Positions 63,902-64,000 of a stretch of 64,000 bases of DNA are shown here, piece after piece. Source of the DNA: Thermogemmatispora tikiterensis. Lineage in GTDB: Bacteria; Chloroflexota; Ktedonobacteria; Ktedonobacterales; Ktedonobacteraceae. The notes beneath the pieces are model-generated. The model was not told where the DNA came from and did not search any database. It saw nothing but the letters and a program-made list of their open reading frames with translations. The translations under genes were made by a program, and so were the position numbers. The DNA is taken from positions 5,811,088-5,875,087 of the forward strand of contig NZ_MCIF01000002.1 in assembly GCF_003268475.1 (NCBI RefSeq), read 5' to 3'. Each line of letters starts with the position of its first letter. Position 1 is the first letter of the stretch.

Positions 63902-64000
63902 AGGTAGACAAGCCCTTTCTTGTTGCTGTGACGTCTTCCGTTGTCCAAAGATCGGCCAGCCTGGACGCCGCGCCGCTCCCGGCGCAGAACGGACCGCTGC

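Overview
The window is GC-rich, densely coded bacterial DNA. Its gene set (secreted GH6, GH3 and CBM2 enzymes, a Zn-ribbon Ser/Thr kinase with WD40 repeats, an XRE-NB-ARC protein, ABC sugar uptake beside GH78, and sigma-70-like promoters with strong AGGAGG ribosome sites) suggests a heterotrophic, possibly thermophilic Chloroflexota of the Ktedonobacteria/Thermogemmatispora kind. This assignment is inference from gene content. No rRNA, tRNA or marker gene is present to prove it.

Layout. 1-1228: 3' end of a GH6 cellulase and its terminator. 1.4-4.2 kb: TetR regulator and ClC channel. 4.25-12.5 kb: cupredoxin lipoprotein, PAS histidine kinase, multicopper oxidase, DoxX protein and a two-component pair. 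12.7-16.8 kb: two paralogous SAM methyltransferases flanking a GH2 beta-glucuronidase. A third paralog lies at 47.3 kb. 17.0-25.0 kb: the most striking region. It has three RNAs that match the fluoride (crcB) riboswitch, each with its own promoter and intrinsic terminator. One leads a pair of MutS-like ATPases. One leads a MoxR/DUF58/DUF4129 operon. One points back towards the MutS-like genes on the minus strand and has no recognisable target. 25.2-33.4 kb: GH78 rhamnosidase, sugar ABC transporter and a divergent ROK regulator. 33.8-39.8 kb: MFS, DUF1445 and HyuA/HyuB operon. 39.8-45.0 kb: NB-ARC regulator, then a convergent operon of ArsR-rhodanese, rhodanese-metallohydrolase and MFS. 45.1-46.3 kb: a CRISPR array of 16 repeats without cas genes. 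46.3-53.2 kb: MFS remnant, methyltransferase, Ser/Thr kinase, CBM2 esterase and a gene broken by an amber codon. 53.5-56.8 kb: TPP riboswitch and thiO-thiG-thiE-thiS. 56.9-64 kb: secreted GH3 beta-glucosidase and glpK-glpF.

How the genes fit together. Much of the window serves plant polymer breakdown (GH6, GH3, GH78, GH2, CBM2 esterase) and uptake of the products (ABC, MFS, glycerol facilitator). A second theme is stress and small-molecule sensing by RNA and fusion proteins: fluoride riboswitches, a TPP riboswitch, and a rhodanese-fused ArsR that controls a persulfide-type operon through an operator lying on its own -10 box. The fluoride cluster has no recognisable fluoride exporter (Fluc/CrcB or ClC-F) within the window, which makes its regulated genes the best candidates for undescribed biology.
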